64,000 nucleotides of DNA from Charina bottae (Eukaryota; Chordata; Lepidosauria; Squamata; Charinaidae), in assembly GCA_023362775.1 (NCBI GenBank), contig JALMGJ010000019.1, positions 1,758,501 through 1,822,500 of the forward strand, given 5' to 3'. How positions within the stretch are numbered: the stretch's first letter is position 1; each line of letters begins with the position of its first letter. Below, piece after piece: positions 11,434 through 20,930 of this stretch. A model generated the notes under the pieces. The model saw only the letters and a list, made by a program, of their open reading frames with translations, made no database searches and was not told where the DNA came from. The position numbers were made by a program, and so were the translations under genes.

Positions 11434-12426
11434 GTGCTGGTGGTCTTCCATCTCCGTGTGGTTGTGTGGTTGTATGTAGAGTGGGATGAGAGGATGGAGG
11501 GATTCCTATTCCAAACCAGGGATTCAAAAGGTCCAGGACTGGGGGCGAATGGGCCGGGAGACCCTGGGGGATATAGGGCGGGGCATTTTATTGAGGTGAT
11601 GACGGGTAGGGGATGTTATGCCGGAAGCCGGAGGGTGAGTCATCGTCAAGGAAGACGCCCCAGATGTCTTTTATCTGTGGCGTGTTCCGACCCTCCAGAC
11701 TTGAACCTAGGCCCTGGACAGCAGACTCATGGGAGTCCTGGCCTCCGGCTGCTGCTACTTAATGCCAGGTCAGTTAACAATAAGGCCCCCCTCATAAGTG
11801 ACTTGATCACGGAATTGGGGGCTGACCTGGCATGCATTACCGAAACTTGGCTGGGCCCGGAGGGAGGAGTAGCTTTGTCAGAGATCTGCCCGGCTGGGTT
11901 TCGAGTGTGGCACCAGCCGAGATGTCAGGGCAGGGGAGGAGGGGTGGCAGTTGTCATCCGAGAGTCTCTTGTGGCCTTCAGGGGCACTGCTCCACAAGTA
12001 GCCGGTTGTGAGACCCTATTTTTCAAGTTGGGTGCCCGAGAGCAGTTGGGAGTGTTGCTGCTGTACCAGCCTCCCTGCTGCGTAGCAACCTCCTTGCCTG
12101 AGCTGCAAGAGGCTGTCTCGGGGCTGACAGTGGAATTCCCCAGACTTATGGTTCTGGGGGATTTCAATCTGCCATCCCTGGGACGGTCTTCAGAGGCGGC
12201 TCGGGAGTTCATGGCCACCATGGCGGCCATGGGCCTGACTCAGATTATTCGGGACCCGACTAGAGATAGTGGTCTCACACCGGATTTAGTTTTCTTGTCG
12301 GAGCAGTGGCAATGTGCTCTGAGGGGAGAGTTACATCTTTCCCCTTTGTCATGGTCAGATCACGCCCTGGTGGCCTTGAGATTCTCTTATGCCGCCCCAC
12401 TCCGCAGGGAGGCAGGACCTATTTGA
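11434..12426 (+). pseudogene. L2 ORF2, apurinic endonuclease domain
   Basis: Encodes the APE-type endonuclease that nicks target DNA. Visible motifs, by residue of this frame: LNARSVNNK (109-117), ITETW (135-139, catalytic Glu), GRGGGVAV (166-173), LGDFNLP (241-247, Asp and Asn), TPDLVF (282-287) and SDH (308-310). All key catalytic residues seem present. The domain is followed by TGA at 12424. The same frame continues beyond it into the reverse transcriptase. The first methionine is probably upstream of the real start, since homology begins near residue 100. Confidence 0.85.
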
Positions 12427-13899
12427 TCGGTCCGCCCCCGGCGACTGATGGACCCAATTCGGTTTCAGAGGGAGCTGGGGGTTGTTCCCGGAGATCTGCT
12501 GCACGGTCCAGCGGAGGTCCTGGCTGCCACCTGGAATAGGGAGGCGGCCGGGGCCTTGGACAGGATCGCACCTGTGCGGCCTCTCTTGTCCCATCGAACC
12601 TGATACTCCCCGTGGTTCACCGAGGAGTTAAGGGTCCTGAAGAGGATTAAGAGACGCCTAGAGCGCCGCTGGAGGAAGACAAAGACCGAACCCGACCGAA
12701 CACAAGCTAGAGCCGCGATTAAGGCCTACCTTGTGGCGGTAAGAGCGGCGAAAGGTCAGTATTTCTCCGCTCTTATTGCGTCCGCAGAATGCCACCCAGC
12801 AGCCCTGTTCAGGATCACCTGATCCCTTTTGGGGAAAGGTGATTCGGAAAATCACCTGCAGGGACGTGCTGAGGAATTTTCCAGGCACCTGCAGGATAAA
12901 ATCGCTCGGATTCACTCTAAGTTAGACTCTAAGCGTGGAACATCGTCTGGGGAGATGCCTGAGGAACGTACTTACCTTGTTATCTGGGAACGGTTTGATC
13001 CTGTTGGTCCCGAGGAAGTGGATAGGATCCTCCGGACTGTAAATGCCACCACATGCGATTTAGATCCATGTCTCTCCTGGCTGGTGCAATCAGCTCGGGA
13101 GGTGACGTGTGGCTGGGCCCAGTCGATGATAAATGCATCCCTGCAGGAGGGGGTGTTTCCGACTGTCTTCAAGGAGGCATTGGTGCGCCCCCTCCTCAAG
13201 AAACCATCGCTGGACCCTGTTGTACTGGACAATTTTCATCCAGTCTCCCACCTTCCCTTTATGGGGAAGGTGGTTGAGAAAGTGGTGGCGTTGCAGCTCC
13301 AGAGGATTCTTGATGAAACGGATTATCTAGACCCCTTTCAGTCAGGTTTCAGGCCAGGATATGGGATGGAAACAGCATTGGTCGCGCTTATGGATGATCT
13401 TTGGCGGGAACGGGATGGAGGCAGTGCATCCATCCTGGCTCTCGACCTCTCAGCGGCTTTCGATACCATCGACCATGGTATCCTTTTGGAGCAGCTCAGG
13501 GAGTTGGGGGTGGGCAGCGTGGTTTTGCGCTGGTTCGCCTCCTTCCTCCAGGGCCGCTCCCAATCGGTGTTGATAGGGGAGGAGAGGTCGGGTCCACGGC
13601 CCCTCCTTTGTGGAGTGCCGCAGGGCTCAGTGCTCTCTCCTCTCCTATTTAACATCTACATGAAACCACTGGGCGAGATCATCCGTCTCCATGGGATGAG
13701 ATATCATCAATATGCTGATGATACACAGCTATACATCTCCATCCCGGGAGAAGTAAGTGATGCTGTGACTACCCTGTCCAAGTGCCTGGGGGCTGTAGGG
13801 GTCTGGATGGGGAACAACAGGCTTCAGCTGAACCCTGGTAAGACGGAGTGTGGCTGTGGATTAATGGCCCCTCGATATCTAGGAATTTATCATCTCTAG
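12427..13899 (+). pseudogene. L2 ORF2, linker and reverse transcriptase
   Basis: Continues in the same frame as the endonuclease, with further in-frame TGA codons at 12601 and 12820; the longest open part starts at 12829. In that part the motifs are NFHPVSHLPF (residues 135-144), SGFRPGYGMETAL (172-184), DLSAAFDTIDH (206-216), CGVPQGSVLSPLLFN (261-275) and the catalytic YADD (295-298). A dinucleotide repeat in gtgtggctg (about 13848-13853) shifts the frame, so it ends early at 13899 while the true protein continues in another frame. Confidence 0.88.
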
Positions 13900-14597
13900 T
13901 TCTGGATGGGGTTGCACTACCTCAGACAGACCCGGTGCATAATTTGGGGGTCCTCCTGGACTCACGACCCCTGCTCAAAGAGCAGGTGGCAGTCGTGGCC
14001 AGAAGGGCCTTTGCACAACTTCGTGTGGTGCGCCAATTACGCCCTTTCCTGGAGCGAGAGGCCCTTCGAACAGTCACTCATGCCCTGGTCATCTCCCAGA
14101 TAGACTATTGTAATGCGCTCTACATAGGGCTACCCTTGAGGAGCGTCCGGAAGCTTCAGCTGGTTCAAAATGCGGCCGAGCGAGCCATCTTAGGTGCCTC
14201 AAGATCAGCACATATAACACCGCTGCTCCGTGAGCTGCATTGGGTCCCAGTTTGCTTCCGGATTCAATTCAAGGTGTTGGTTATTACCTTTAAAGCCCTA
14301 CATGGCATGGGTCCAGGTTACCTGAAGAACCGGCTCATCCCCGTTCAATCGACCCGTCCCACCCGGTCCTGCAGAGAGGGCACGCTACGAACCCCGTCTG
14401 CAAAAGAGTTCCACCTGACGGGGTCTAGGAGGCGGGCCTTCTCTGCAGTAGCCCCAGCCCTTTGGAATATTCTCCCCCGGGAAGTAAGATCGGCCCCCTC
14501 TCTCCTGGACTTTAGAAAAAACCTGAAGACCTGGCTATGTCATCAGGCGTGGGGAGGGGAGGGGAATAGCCAGTCTTGGGGTTGGCTGGCCCCTTAG
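13848..14597 (+). pseudogene. L2 ORF2, C-terminal region
   Basis: This frame takes over after the 2-bp insertion and runs open for 249 codons to TAG. It holds the conserved post-RT blocks LVLDGVALPQ, HALVISQIDYCNALY, LQLVQNAAERAI, ELHWVPVCFRIQFKVL and FKALHGMGPGYL. Related fragments occur at 6247, 19840 (minus), 43700 (minus) and 52384. Confidence 0.85.
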
Positions 14598-14671
14598 ATC
14601 TGTTTCGACCAGCCTTGTTGATCAGTGGAATAAGATCTACCACCTTTGGATCAAATTATATGATGTTGTAG

Positions 14672-14702
<31 letters not shown>

Positions 14703-14738
14703 TGTATGTGTGTGTATGTATGTATGTATGTATGTATG

Positions 14739-14783
<45 letters not shown>
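14672..14783. repeat. (GT)n(ATGT)n(AT)n microsatellite in L2 3'UTR
   Basis: A compound tract inside the L2 3'UTR, followed on the other side by the normal L2 3' end. It has expanded within the element. Confidence 0.95.
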
Positions 14784-14786
<3 letters not shown>

Positions 14787-14915
14787 ATTTTATATTGTTA
14801 TTATTGTTATTTATTGTTTTAATTCTTTTAAATTGTTGTGAACCGCCCAGGGTCCCTCCTTGTGGGGGAGATGGGCGGGATATAAATGTAATAAATAAAT
14901 AATAAATAAATAAAT

Positions 14916-15482
14916 ACATTTTTAATTTGAAAGTTTCACTATTACAACTATGAAGGAAAGTGCAGTTTTAAATATGGCAGTGTCCTTTTTCCTACACTCA
15001 TCATTAATGGTTCTTAAATAGTGGAGGAACATCATGTATTTCTCCCTTTCAATGTGAAGGTAGCTCAGTCTGGTTTTCGGCAAGTGTTTTGCACAGGTAC
15101 ATTCAGAAGCAGCCTGACTATAGGAATCTGACTGATGGTTGGACACAAATTTAATGCTATTCTAGAAGAGCGATAAGCCTGTGTTCAAAAGCAGCCTGAA
15201 CAGCAGCTGACAGGTGTGGAAAGAATTGCACCATGAAGCACCAGATCTCTCTCTCTCGCTCGCGTCACTGTGCATTCTGCCCTGCAGACCACCATATCTG
15301 GGTTGCAAAAATCTGGATGACCACTGGACACGGCAGCAAGCAGGTGCAGAAAGCTCCAACTCTTTGCTGCCATCTAGTGGCTGGGGTTTTAAAATCCAGA
15401 CATGTACCCTGCCCCATTCAATCAGCTTGGTTGAAGGCATGGATCAAGAAGTAGGCAATGAGGAGAGCTTGGCCAGAGGCTG
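14916..15482. other. Unassigned sequence
   Basis: No gene recognised. It contains a pyrimidine run (tctctctctctcgctcgc, about 15245-15262) and the CTCF-like site listed separately. Confidence 0.5.
15367..15380 (-). promoter_or_regulatory. CTCF-like core motif
   Basis: On the minus strand ccactagatggcag fits the 14-base CTCF core consensus CCASYAGRKGGCRS at every position. A single motif match is weak evidence for binding. Confidence 0.4.
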
Positions 15483-16066
15483 TGCCTATGCAGGCCCACA
15501 ACTTGGGTCTGTGTCACCCAGGGCAAACATGGATTCTGCGCCGCTGTGCAGGGTTGAGTCCCTCGTCCCCCGTGGGGAACAGCAGCTCCTGCTGGCCGGC
15601 ACGGATGGGGCAGGGGAGGGTGCCAGAGGCAGCCCCGGCGTGGCTGGGAAATGCCGCCTTCCCCCCGGGAGTGCCCCTGCTGGCCCACCGTGCAGCCCAG
15701 CGGCTTGGGGGATGCTCCGGCCAATGGTGGTGGCCCCCCTGGAGCATCGGATTGGCAGGACCACCCTGCGCCTCCCTCCCTCCGCAGTGGCGGGCGGGAA
15801 GAGGCACCTCTGCAGAAGCGCTCGGCTCGGCTGCCAGGGCGCGCCTGCGCAGAGGCAGGCTGGAATTGAGGGTGGTGCTCAGCGGACGCAGATTGGCTGC
15901 GGCCTTAAGCGTGCGTGAGAGCCGCTTGGCCTCCTCGGGGCAGGGGGCGGGCCGGTCGGCCTGTCTCCATGCTGCCCTGCAGCCAATCACCGCCAGCAGG
16001 GGCGGTCCCCCACCATTGCATGCTGCGCCCTATCGGCGATCGTGCCAGGAAACAGTCAGTATACAA

Positions 16067-16192
16067 TGTCTGTAGCTTGAATCATGTCAACTGGATTTCT
16101 ATTTTCTCAGTGGAAACGTTTCGCTCCTTATCCAAGGAGCTTCTTCAGTCTGAGCAAAGTTGGTAAGGGAATCCTAAATGACATAGACATAA
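16067..16192 (-). mobile_element. 5'-truncated PLE stub, family 2, 13-bp TSD
   Basis: An insertion bounded by the 13-bp direct repeat agtcagtatacaa at 16054-16066 and 16193-16205. Its first 103 bp (16067-16169) are identical to 29327-29429. It carries a hammerhead-like motif on the minus strand. No coding region remains. Assignment to PLEs is by the ribozyme layout shared with family 1, so it is an inference. Confidence 0.65.
16106..16155 (-). ncRNA. Hammerhead ribozyme-like motif, family 2
   Basis: Minus strand: CTGAAGA (plus 16142-16148), one extra A, a perfect 7-bp hairpin GCTCCTT/AAGGAGC with loop GGAT, then GAAACGTT (plus 16115-16122). ACGT is self-complementary and T would be the cleavage-site base. 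Stem I can form between GCTCAGA before the core and TCCACTGAG after it (2 bp, 3-base bulge, 4 bp). All strictly conserved core bases are present apart from the extra A before stem II. Confidence 0.55.
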
Positions 16193-16273
16193 AGTCAGTA
16201 TACAAATACTATTTTGTCATTTTGGCGCCCCCACCCCCCGCTTGCCCTCCCTAGTTGCGGCCCTGTGCCTATG

Positions 16274-18044
16274 CACCCCAAGGAGATTGCATTCTCTGCT
16301 TTAATGACATTTATGCTATCGGGACAAGATGAAGGCAGTGTCATGGTCATGGCAGAAAAATGGTGTTCTCGCCAATGGTGTTGTGGTGAGGTGCAAGTGG
16401 GAAAAATTATAAGTGCCTCTAGGAAAGAGGTTCCACTATCCTTTAGATTGGTGGATTGATCTGTTTAAAACCAGATGCCCTCAATAACTATTTGGCCTGG
16501 GAGGGTCCCAAAAGTAGGGAGGGGAAGGCTTTTCCATTTTGTTTTGTTTCTTTTGCAAAGATCCTGTTTAAGGAAGCACATAAGTCAGAGTTGCCTTCAG
16601 GACAGGACAGTGATTAAATGCTGCTTGACTCTGGTATTTCTTGAACTGATTCTGCAGAGATGCATTAAGCAAGAAGAGGGAAAAAAATAGAAAGAGAGGG
16701 CATAGCCAAGGTCCCTATATGCTGGGGAAAGTGCCAAAAATTGCATGCACGCTCAGATAAAACTTAAGAAAACAGCATGAAAATCTTGTTTCCAACTGCC
16801 TGCCACCGAGCAGCTGAAGGAACAAAAGGAATATCCTGCTCTGATCAGCCTACAGCCGGGAATGTAAAGGAAAGGAAGGCAGAAGTTGAATGTGTTGCAA
16901 ACACACATCTCTTGATTCTTCTCCCCATCTAAATTATCCTTAAATGTGCAAGGCAAAATGCTTTTTCATACCTTCAAGGACTGCAGCAAAGAGATTAGGC
17001 TCAGTGGTGTACCAGGTATGTATGTTCTCCTTTAACTGGAAATTTGTATTTTTGGCTTACCACTTGTTGCTTTTTTTAAATTTTGTTCTGTTTTTTTGGT
17101 CACTTGATCACATTAAAATAAGACAAGAGCCCAAACCCAGCACCAAGATTTGCAGGCTTAATCTCCTTGGTTTCAACCTGACTTCTATACGTTTTCTTTA
17201 TATGCTAGATCATGAAAGAAACCTGCAAAACTGTTTCCTCCTTTTTCTTACCCTTCTCACGAAGAGGCATATCAAATTAAAGAATGATTGGCATCTCCTC
17301 CAAGTTACCTTTGGAGCCCTAGTTGCCCACATACAAATTATCCAGCTTAGACTGTAGTCTTAACATTGGCTTCCTTCAATTGAGTTTTGTTGTATATTTG
17401 GCAGGGTTTCACACCCGTCTCTCCCATCTGCAGCCGGCACCTGCTCTGTACCATTTTGTAAAAGTCAAATAGCTCTGAACTTCCTGAACTTCCCCAGTTC
17501 CTGTAGGCAGACAACTTGAAGACAAGCTTCTTGCTTTGTGTGAGATCAGGGCAGGAGAAGGGATGTTGTTATGTGCAGAAGACACTGTTGGTTTCTGTTT
17601 CCACACTCTTGGTGCTGTTCTTAGAAAATTGCTCATTTTCCACAAACAACTGCCTTCAAATGCCAGAAGTGGGGGATGTGACAGAGGAATCCCAGAAGTG
17701 TTCTAGGAAGAGAGTGGATTTATCATTGCACACTATTGGATTTTTTTAAAAAAAAATACACACACAAACACAACAGGAGGGAAAGCATTCAGAGCAAGGC
17801 TTCTGGAATGCTCTCCAACCCCATCAAAGCAGCTCTGGCCTGGGTCATAGCACCAAGAGGAAGCAGGAATTAGTGATCTTGTGAGCAGCTGCCTATCTCT
17901 CTCTCCTATACAGATTCATTGGGGTAGATTTTTTTCCCTGGATTTTTCCCCCTCCACAGCCCCATATTGCATTTGGTCCATTTTTAAACTCAGACTTTCT
18001 TTTTAGTCCCATCATGTTCCATTTTCAGGGAATTTATGCTGCTG
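16274..18044. other. Unassigned sequence
   Basis: No gene or repeat recognised. Short open frames show no known domain. Confidence 0.5.
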
Positions 18045-18370
18045 AAGGGCAAACAGACAGCTGGAGGGACAGGCAGAGGGATCAATGGACAGACAGACAG
18101 GTAGGCAAATAAGCAGATAGAAGGACTGACAGATGGAAGGTGTTGCAGACATAGGCGGATGGCTAGGCAGAGAGACAGATGGTGAGAGTGACAAGAGAGG
18201 GAGATGGATAGATGACAGAGAAATGAGCGAGAGACAGAGAGGTGGCTGAATGGACGAACAGGCAGATAAAAGAATAAGCAAGTGGACACAGAGATAGATG
18301 GACTGACAGACAGATGGAAAACTGACTAACAGATAAATGGGTGGGTGGATGGACAGACTGACAGGCAAAT
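18045..18370. repeat. Degenerate GACA/GATA-type tetranucleotide region
   Basis: About 325 bp of diverged gacagacagacagg, gacagatgga and gagatagatgga words. The long minus-strand open frames here are translations of this simple repeat. Confidence 0.75.
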
Positions 18371-18599
18371 TATATAATTCTTTCCAACATTCTACTGGGT
18401 TAGAAAGAATTTTAACAAGGAAAAGCACCACCAAAGTAAGGTACAAAACCTCAACGTGTCAATGTTGTATTGTCATTTTGGAGTTATTTAGAGTCTCTTA
18501 ATTGTGGGTAAATAAATATTGAATAATAAATAAATGTATCCATGAATTCTCAGAGTGTTCTCAAAGGATTATCATTCTACCCTTTGGTATCACCTACTC

Positions 18600-18724
18600 A
18601 TGAATTTGAGTAAACTCCGAGAGACAGTGGAAGACAGGAAGGCCTGGCGTGCTGTGGTCCATGAGGTCACGAAGAGTCGGACACGACTAAACCACTGAAC
18701 AACAACAACAACAACAACAACAAC
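18600..18724 (+). mobile_element. Bov-B (RTE) LINE 3' end, truncated
   Basis: Matches the end of the Bov-B copy at 19037-19355, with the terminal text gaagagtcggacacgact and an (AAC)n tail at about 18702-18723. Only about 100 bp of element is left. Confidence 0.75.
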
Positions 18725-19036
18725 TCAGCTTTCATGTATCTTACAGCAAAGTTTTAGGCTAATGCTCAAATCAAAATGCTGAAATTATTGAAGAGAGAAG
18801 AGTTGCGTTCAGTCACTTAACATACAAGAAGGGTCATCTTTTGGTATGGCTGGGATGTGGTATGGTAACATGAAGCTCTTCTTTAATTTTTAATTACAAA
18901 AAGAGAAGAAAAACACACACATAAAAAGCGCTTTAACAAAAAAGTGAAAGAAATACAACAAAGAAAAAAATGTTAATATGTCATTATAACAGTAAACAAT
19001 TACAATTTTATATGTACTTATCTAATGCAAATATTA

Positions 19037-19355
19037 GTCCATACTCCAGTCCATACTCCAGGAAATAAAGCCAGACTGCTCACTTGAGGGAATGATATTA
19101 AAGGCAAAACTGAAGTACTTTGGCCACATAATGAGAAGACAGGATGCCCCGGAGAAGATGCTGATGCTGGGGAAAGTGGAAGGCCAAAGGAAGAGGGGCC
19201 GACCAAGGGCAAGATGGGTGGATGATATTCTGGAGGTGACGGATTCGACCTTGGGGGAGCTGGGGGTGGTGACGGCCGACAGGAAGCTCTGGCGTGGGCT
19301 GGTCCATGAAGTCATGAAGAGTCGGAAGCGACTGAACGAATAAACAACAACAACA
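19037..19355 (+). mobile_element. Bov-B (RTE) LINE, 5'-truncated, nested
   Basis: The 3' end of a Bov-B LINE with an intact C-terminal reading frame and (AAC)n tail. The 9-bp repeat caaatatta at 19028-19036 and 19356-19364 flanks it. Bov-B LINEs are abundant in squamates and are known to have moved horizontally between vertebrates. Confidence 0.85.
19092..19343 (+). pseudogene. Bov-B ORF C-terminus
   Basis: An 83-codon frame with the characteristic Bov-B C-terminal blocks: KLKYFGHIMRRQD, EKMLMLGKVEGQRKRGRPR, RWVDDI, and LVHEVMKSRKRLNE before the stop. The endonuclease and reverse transcriptase are missing. It is fully open, so the copy is recent or its 3' end is well preserved. Confidence 0.85.
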
Positions 19356-19411
19356 CAAATATTATTCAAGTACATACATATTTCTAATAGAATTATATGA
19401 CAATCATTTTT

Positions 19412-19630
19412 TTAACCTACTGTATTTTGTATAAACGAGTCCCATATTTCATTACACTTGTCCATACAAAGTCTACGTCTGTAGGCAATCCGCTCATAAG
19501 TGGCAAGTGCAGTCAGGTCTTCAATCCATTGAATAAATGGGGCCATACATTTATCTTTCCAATGCTGCAAAATCAGCATTTTGGCCATAGTAAGGGCACG
19601 GAGAATCCATCTATGTTGTCCGGCTGTCAA
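19412..19630 (-). pseudogene. L1-type ORF2 C-terminal fragment
   Basis: The 72-codon frame includes ILRALTMAKMLILQHWKDK, PFIQWIEDL and YERIAYRRR followed by IWDSFI. This pattern (A-x-x-L-I-x-x-x-W-K, then ER-x-x-Y-x-x-R and IW) is typical of the C-terminus of L1/Tx1-type LINE ORF2. No catalytic domain is present. Clade assignment is from memory of the pattern. Confidence 0.5.
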
Positions 19631-20120
19631 GTTCCACGTACTAGGTCAATAGTTCAAAAGAATATTATCTGAAAATTTTACATATTGTCCCCATCTACAT
19701 CCAACCTCTATAGCAAAAATATGAGCATGAAAGGATTGGAAGAGATGACAGTTTGATGCAGGTCAAAACTAACTAGAGTTCTGTAGGTAATGCCATTTGG
19801 TTAGCTAAATGTAAAGCTGACTTATTTGAAAATATATTCATTTGAAACATTTATTTGGCCGCCTATATTGTATAAAACTATCCGAGGTGGCTAACAAACA
19901 CACAAATAATAAAAACACAGGATTCAAACTCCGATTCACCATCAGCGTCATAACAGTATCCTCTCAAAAAAGCACAACAAATGTTGGACTCACCTCCCAT
20001 CTTGACTCAACACCTGTGAAGATGAGTAACGGCCTTCTCCAGGCCCCGTGCTTTCAAGGTGATAACCAGCAATGGCTGTTGTGGGTCTTCCGGGCTGTGT
20101 GGCCGTGTTCTGGAAGTTGT

Positions 20121-20173
20121 GGTTCCTAACGTTTCGCCAGCATCTGTGGCCAGCATCTTCAGAGGGCAGGAGC
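20121..20173 (-). ncRNA. Hammerhead-like motif, family 3, left arm
   Basis: Minus strand: CTGAAGA (plus 20156-20162), one extra T, stem II GCTGGC/GCTGGC (six pairs including two central G-U), loop of 7, then GAAACGTT (plus 20128-20135). Flanking bases can form a bulged stem I. Confidence 0.45.
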
Positions 20174-20215
20174 ACAGATAGAAGCAAAAAAAGATGAGAT
20201 TTTGCTTCTATCTGT

Positions 20216-20267
20216 GCTCCTGCCCTCTGAAGATGCTGGCCACAGATGCTGGCGAAACGTTAGGAGC
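20216..20267 (+). ncRNA. Hammerhead-like motif, family 3, right arm
   Basis: CTGAAGA at 20227-20233, one extra T, GCTGGC/GCTGGC hairpin with loop CACAGAT, then GAAACGTT at 20254-20261. AGGAGC after it can pair with GCTCCT/CCT before the core with a bulge. Confidence 0.45.
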
Positions 20268-20930
20268 CACAACTTCCAGAACACGGCCACACAGCCCGGA
20301 AGACCCACAACAGCCATTGAACTCCGGCCGTGAAAGCCTTCGACAATACATTGATAACCAGCACCTTGGATAGCACCCAGAAAGAAACTGGGAGCCAGTG
20401 CAAATTGCCCCAAATTGGGCATCAACTCTGCCTGGGGGAGTGTTACCCCATCAAGAGTTAAAGATGGCAACTCTCCAGATCCAGTGGATCCAAAAACCCA
20501 AAGTCATTCCGACTTGTTCGGGTTAGGTCACCTGTCTGGCCTGGGGCAGAGGTGTACAACTGCATTCTATGCCTCCCAATGACCTCACTCTGTGGCTTCA
20601 TGCAGATGTTGAATAGAAACTGTAGAGAGTAAAGAAGATTGCTTTGACAGAGGTATGCAGGAGCCGTTGGTTTTGAAACATTTTTTAAGTCTACCCCAAT
20701 GAGATAACATTGGGAATCCCAACTGAAAAAGATCCAAATAATCCACTTCTTCTAGGGCCCTTTAGAGCTGAGTGCCTACTGCTCCCTCAACAACCTCGCT
20801 AAAAAAGTAAAGGTGAAGACTGGATGAAAACTGTCCAACCCAGTCAGGTCCAGAGATGAAAGACGATTTAGAAGAGCTCACGATGAGAGTGAACACAGAA
20901 AGTGGAATATCCAGGCGGATGTTAAATACT

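Larger units (their letters stand above)
11240..14915 (+). mobile_element. L2-clade LINE, near full length
   Basis: A G-rich 5'UTR (from about 11240) leads into an endonuclease-reverse transcriptase ORF, a C-terminal region, a 3'UTR with a large microsatellite, the 3' motif ccgcccagggtccc/gagatgggcggg, and an (AAATA)n tail. The clade call rests on LNARSVNNK, the DLSAAFDTIDH block and the 3' end. The coding frame is interrupted by only three TGA codons and one 2-bp insertion. The exact 5' boundary is uncertain and no target-site duplication was found. Confidence 0.88.
15491..16265. mobile_element. GC-rich non-autonomous hAT element with nested PLE
   Basis: Ends are CAGGCCCACAACTTGG on the left and CCTAGTTGCGGCCCTG on the right, imperfect inverted repeats. 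An exact 8-bp duplication tgcctatg flanks them at 15483-15490 and 16266-16273. The interior is unusually GC-rich against an AT-rich background. The overlapping open frames here (for example 15458-16075) are by-products of GC richness. A PLE stub sits inside at 16067-16192, so the hAT element is older than that insertion. Confidence 0.8.
18870..19790 (-). mobile_element. L1-like LINE remnant interrupted by Bov-B
   Basis: Minus-strand remnant with a C-terminal L1-type reading frame (19412-19630) followed by an AT-rich 3'UTR. The UTR is split by the Bov-B insertion at 19037-19355. The outer limits are estimates. Confidence 0.5.
20072..20351. mobile_element. Palindromic PLE terminus, family 3, 12-bp TSD
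   Basis: Two inverted arms of about 118 bp (about 20070-20187 and 20200-20319) around an 11-bp centre, plus a unique end up to 20351. It is bounded by the 12-bp duplication tgataaccagca at 20060-20071 and 20352-20363, inside an old L2. Each arm carries a hammerhead-like motif. Arms are almost identical, so the structure is young or kept by gene conversion. PLE assignment is inferred from the shared ribozyme and inverted architecture. Confidence 0.7.
19840..20930 (-). mobile_element. Old L2-clade LINE, internally deleted, interrupted
   Basis: Minus-strand blocks in order: GPDWVGQFSSSLHLYFFSEV followed by VEGAVGTQL, FLFNICMKP, PSLTLDGVTLPQ, the nucleotide counterpart of LHWLPVCF...KVLVITFKA, and a 3' end with agccacctcggatag and ggcggccaaataaatg. 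Several internal parts are deleted. The palindromic PLE at 20072-20351 is inserted in it; removing the PLE and one 12-bp repeat restores continuous L2 sequence (caaggtgctggttatcacct). Confidence 0.75.

Noticed and set aside
11925..12230. Minus-strand open frame
   Set aside because: Shadow of the L2 endonuclease frame on the plus strand.
15214..16075. Overlapping long open frames on both strands
   Set aside because: They lie in a GC-rich hAT element with a clear 8-bp duplication; GC richness removes stop codons, and no domain is visible.
18012..18446. 144-codon minus-strand frame rich in Ser, Leu, Cys
   Set aside because: It follows the degenerate GACA/GATA repeat and has no domain pattern.
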